Assembly (NCBI GenBank): GCA_948946035.1
Contig: CARBKU010000016.1
Location: forward strand, 1 to 14,414
From: an uncultured Clostridia bacterium
GTDB taxonomy: Bacteria > Bacillota > Clostridia > TANB77 > CAG-508
Direction: 5' to 3'
DNA length: 14,414 nt
Shown here: piece after piece, positions 13,717-14,414 of the stretch
Numbering within the stretch: position 1 is the stretch's first letter
Layout: every line of letters begins with the position of its first letter
Notes under the pieces: model-generated
Databases searched by the model: none
Seen by the model: only the letters and a program-made list of their open reading frames with translations
Told to the model about the DNA's origin: nothing
Position numbers and translations under genes: made by a program

Positions 13717-14286
13717 ATGTTCAATGTAGGTGACAAAATAGTATACCCAATGCATGGTGCAGGTATAATAGATTCAATAGAAGAAAAAAACATATTAGGA
13801 GAAAAACAATCTTATTACATATTGAAAATGCCAGGAGAAGTAAAAATAATGGTACCGATTGCTAAAGCAGAAACAGTAGGAGTAAGGAATATTATAGATA
13901 AGTGTTCAGCAGATGAAGTAATAGGAATATTAGAAAAAGACGAAACAATAATGGATAAAAACTGGAACAAACGTTATAGAGATAACATGGATAAAATGAA
14001 AAGTGGAGACATTTACGAAATTGCAGATGTAGTTAGAAATTTAAGTTTTAAGCAAAAAGAAAAAGGGCTATCTACAGGAGAAAAGAAAATGTTAACAAAC
14101 GCAAAACAAATATTAGTAAGTGAATTAGTATTAGCAGAACATGCAACACAAGAAGAAATGGAACAATTAGTAGAAAATAAAATAAATACATCATTTATGA
14201 TGTTTAGAGCTGATGAAGTTACAGAAGAAAGCGTAGTAAACAAATTTATACCTTTTGATGGAACAGGTACATCAGAAAACGTATAA
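13717..14286 (+). CDS. CarD/CdnL family transcriptional regulator
   Basis: Members bind the RNA polymerase beta subunit through an N-terminal Tudor-like RID domain and stabilise the open promoter complex. The 189-residue product starts with the diagnostic FNVGDKIVYPMHGAGIIDSIEE and continues through YYILKMPGEVKIMVPIAKAETVGVR (RID domain, about 1-60). The helical C-terminal domain follows, with KNWNKRYRDNMDKMKSGD, ADVVRNLSFKQKEKGLSTGEKKML and the LVSELVLA helix. It is somewhat longer than the roughly 160 residues common in the family, with an extra tail after about 160. Start choice: AAAGGAG (13701-13707) abuts an ATG at 13708 and is 9 nt before the ATG at 13717. The latter is used and begins the family-typical MFN. 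Gene names vary (carD, cdnL), so no symbol is given. Confidence 0.93.
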   Translation: MFNVGDKIVYPMHGAGIIDSIEEKNILGEKQSYYILKMPGEVKIMVPIAKAETVGVRNIIDKCSADEVIGILEKDETIMDKNWNKRYRDNMDKMKSGDIYEIADVVRNLSFKQKEKGLSTGEKKMLTNAKQILVSELVLAEHATQEEMEQLVENKINTSFMMFRADEVTEESVVNKFIPFDGTGTSENV

Positions 14287-14333
14287 TGATTTTGGGGACA
14301 AAGGAAAAAATCATCATTTAGATAGTAAAAAAT

Positions 14334-14361
14334 AACGACCATGCACAAATGTATGGTCGTT
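14334..14361 (+). terminator. Hairpin terminator after carD
   Basis: AACGACCAT (14334-14342) and ATGGTCGTT (14353-14361) form a perfect 9-bp stem. Three more pairs (one G-U) extend it to a CAAA loop. The stem is stable but the T tract is weak (GTTTAAGTTTG). A second, looser inverted repeat (14286-14293 with 14307-14314) begins at the last base of the stop codon. Confidence 0.6.
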
Positions 14362-14414
14362 TAAGTTTGAAAAATATAATTATAAAGAAATTTTAAGTAT
14401 AAAGTAATATTTTT

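Noticed and set aside
1..14414. CRISPR array, tRNA or rRNA genes
   Set aside because: I found no regularly spaced direct repeats and no tRNA cloverleaf or rRNA-like sequence on either strand.

Overview
This window is A+T-rich DNA from a low-G+C Gram-positive bacterium, most likely a member of the Clostridia (Bacillota). The reasons are strong AGGAGG-type ribosome binding sites, TTA/AAA/ATA-rich codon use, and a gene set typical of that class: a UPF0182 membrane protein, a DUF5665 protein, tyrS, a Firmicute-type dUTPase and a CarD/CdnL regulator. It reads as chromosomal backbone made of short, mostly single-gene transcription units, not as one large operon. I see no complete mobile island, CRISPR array, rRNA or tRNA gene.

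Layout: a 5'-truncated UPF0182 gene (1-2412) is followed on the same strand by a small DUF5665 membrane protein (2454-2741), whose ribosome binding site lies inside the 3' arm of a terminator-like hairpin. A bidirectional terminator separates these from three minus-strand genes: tyrS (tyrosyl-tRNA synthetase), a zinc-ribbon protein and a YbgC-like acyl-CoA thioesterase. The 570 bases between the thioesterase and dnaE hold a near-consensus promoter, a perfect 36-bp palindrome flanked by 9-bp direct repeats, and the decayed remains of an alpha-amylase (GH13) gene. dnaE (DNA polymerase III alpha, 5451-9013) is complete in content but is broken by two single-base insertions into three reading frames.

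Next comes a small G+C-richer gene of unknown function with its own promoter, leader hairpin and terminator (about 9079-9445). It converges on a large minus-strand P-type ATPase of the Mg2+ transporter (MgtA/MgtB) class. A Nudix hydrolase is transcribed divergently from the ATPase. Between the Nudix gene and the dUTPase lies a 266-bp imperfect palindrome that looks like a MITE. The window closes with dut and a CarD-family RNA-polymerase-binding regulator. The carD promoter sits inside an inverted repeat and is followed by a terminator-like leader hairpin.

Functional links are loose. dnaE, dut and the Nudix hydrolase touch DNA synthesis and nucleotide-pool cleaning; tyrS serves translation; CarD acts on transcription initiation. 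No new multi-gene system is evident. The most unusual items are the double dnaE frameshift, the altered TM4 motif of the Mg2+ ATPase, the two inverted-repeat relics, the amylase fossil and the carD leader.
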